A DNA stretch of 13,726 nt, taken from assembly GCA_903834675.1 (NCBI GenBank), contig CAILKC010000706.1, positions 1 through 13,726 of the forward strand, written 5' to 3'. This document shows, one piece after another, positions 13,002-13,726 of the stretch. Source of the DNA: an uncultured Victivallales bacterium. GTDB lineage: Bacteria; Verrucomicrobiota; Lentisphaeria; Oligosphaerales; JAFGRS01. The notes below the pieces were generated by a model that made no database searches, was not told the origin of the DNA, and saw only the letters and a list, made by a program, of their open reading frames with translations. The number at the start of each line of letters is the position of its first letter. The first letter of the stretch is position 1. Both the position numbers and the translations under genes were made by a program.

Positions 13002-13255
13002 CTGCAAGACCCTCAGAGACGGCGGAAGCCCCGGCAGGGCCGGTGCGGACCGCCGGCTCCACTCGCCCAAGAAGCGTCAGAGCGGCAGGCCGACACGTCT
13101 CCCGGCGCTGGCCCGCCAGCCTCCACGGCCCCGAACCCGCTGGGTCAGGGCCGGAGGTCCGCCCCGGCCGGCGCGGCCGGCGGCGATATGGCGGGCGTCA
13201 CGGCTCCGCCGGGACTGGCCGCCATGTCTGCCGCTGCCGGCACACTTCGGGGAGT

Positions 13256-13277
13256 CCGAGGGGCCGCAGTCCCTCGG
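13256..13277 (+). other. Perfect 7-bp hairpin upstream of methyltransferase gene
   Basis: CCGAGGG (13256-13262) pairs with CCCTCGG (13271-13277) around an 8-nt loop. There is no T-run. It could be a rho-independent-like stop for anything entering from the left, or a leader structure for the methyltransferase mRNA; no choice can be made from sequence. Confidence 0.35.
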
Positions 13278-13379
13278 CCGCCGGAGGCGTTCTCATCTGC
13301 CTTCCCCTCGCCGCTGGCGGTGCCCCTCGGAGCGGGTATGTTCACGGGGAGTCGTCTGGGCAAGAGCGAATGGGACCCC

Positions 13380-13726
13380 ATGGCACGCTACGAGCATCTG
13401 AGTCGCGAGGAGATGATCCGGCTGCTGGAGGCGCGCGACCGGCGCGATGCTACGCGCTTCGGCCTGGTCTGGGAGGCCAACGAGGTCGAGCGCGAGCGGG
13501 CGCTGAACCGCGACTTCGTGGCGCTGGACCTGCAGCCGGAGCTCTGCGTCGGGCCAGGACCATGGGAGAACCTGATCATCGAGGGCGACAACTTCGACGC
13601 CCTCCGCGCCCTGCGCCTGGCCTACGCCGGCCGGGTCCAGTGCATCTACATCGATCCGCCCTACAACACCGGCAACCGCGACTTCGTCTACAACGACCGC
13701 TTCGTGGACCGCGAGGACCTCTGGCG
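13380..13726 (+). CDS. Beta-class DNA adenine methyltransferase (type III Mod-like), N-terminal part
   Basis: There are 115 codons before the right window edge. The N-terminus MARYEHLSREEMIRLLEARD and the segment ENLIIEGDNFDALRAL (63-78) followed by CIYIDPPYNTG (88-98) are typical of type III restriction-modification Mod subunits. DPPY (92-95) is catalytic motif IV of N6-adenine methyltransferases. Its position before motif I indicates the beta class, but motif I lies outside the window. The target recognition domain and any Res partner are not visible, so solitary versus restriction-linked cannot be decided. I chose ATG 13380 from family resemblance. An in-frame ATG at 13338 with GGAG (13329-13332) is a reasonable alternative and would add 14 residues. 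Confidence 0.85.
   Translation, partial: MARYEHLSREEMIRLLEARDRRDATRFGLVWEANEVERERALNRDFVALDLQPELCVGPGPWENLIIEGDNFDALRALRLAYAGRVQCIYIDPPYNTGNRDFVYNDRFVDREDLW

Larger units (their letters stand above)
12598..13379. other. Gene-poor stretch with repeat array and hairpins
   Basis: This 782-bp stretch has no convincing protein gene. ORFs that span it on the minus strand translate the tandem repeats in shifting frames (recurrent YREPARDGRW) and cannot be a real protein, because the 57-58 bp period is not a multiple of three. It holds the five-unit array at 12720-13001, a GC-rich palindrome CCGGCC/GGCCGG (13164-13180) and a 7-bp hairpin CCGAGGG/CCCTCGG (13256-13277) just upstream of the methyltransferase gene. 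Confidence 0.65.

Noticed and set aside
12616..13070. Two overlapping minus-strand ORFs (130 and 148 residues) with recurrent YREPARDGRW
   Set aside because: They are translations of the tandem DNA repeat. The 57-58 bp period is not a multiple of three, so the repeated peptide shifts frame, which a real repeat protein would not do.

Overview
The window is GC-rich DNA with proteobacterial operon structure and codon use. A porin-pstSCAB-phoU-phoB-phoR order, with PstC and PstA enlarged by periplasmic domains, is most familiar from Gammaproteobacteria. A Chromatiales-like or related environmental gammaproteobacterium fits, but nothing here fixes the species.

Layout. (1) 1-521, minus strand: the N-terminal part of a membrane-anchored sensor protein that runs off the left edge. 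(2) 522-969: a divergent intergenic region holding a strongly palindromic element (about 617-807) with a 10-bp terminal inverted repeat. (3) 970-1461: a GNAT-family acetyltransferase. (4) 1462-1957: a leader region with four phased TAAC-type direct repeats, a candidate PhoB operator. (5) 1958-12386: a phosphate-acquisition and phosphate-sensing locus, all on the plus strand: outer-membrane porin, PstS, PstC, PstA, PstB, PhoU, PhoB and PhoR. The porin would admit the substrate, PstS bind it in the periplasm, PstCAB import it, and PhoU/PhoR/PhoB sense transport status and drive transcription. (6) 12337-12597, minus strand: a VapB-type antitoxin without a VapC toxin, overlapping the 3' end of phoR. 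(7) 12598-13379: a gene-poor stretch with five tandem 57-58 bp palindromic repeats. (8) From 13380 to the right edge: the N-terminus of a beta-class DNA adenine methyltransferase resembling type III Mod. Regions 6-8 look like the start of an accessory (defence/toxin-antitoxin/repeat) segment next to a core operon.

The most unusual signal is a repeat family. A roughly 228-bp MITE-like element with long imperfect terminal inverted repeats splits pstS from pstC and carries two copies of a hairpin unit. Five more copies of the same unit lie beyond phoR. In all seven copies the five-base-pair stem GCCCG/CGGGC is invariant and only the 3-nt loop changes. Both elements, and more loosely the one at 617-807, share an end motif of the form CTGCAAG..CTCA. 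No transposase is present in the window.

The Pst/Pho genes are a well-known system. I do not see a new multi-gene system here. The novelty, if any, lies in the repeats, the porin-pstS hairpins, the operator-like array and the orphan antitoxin.
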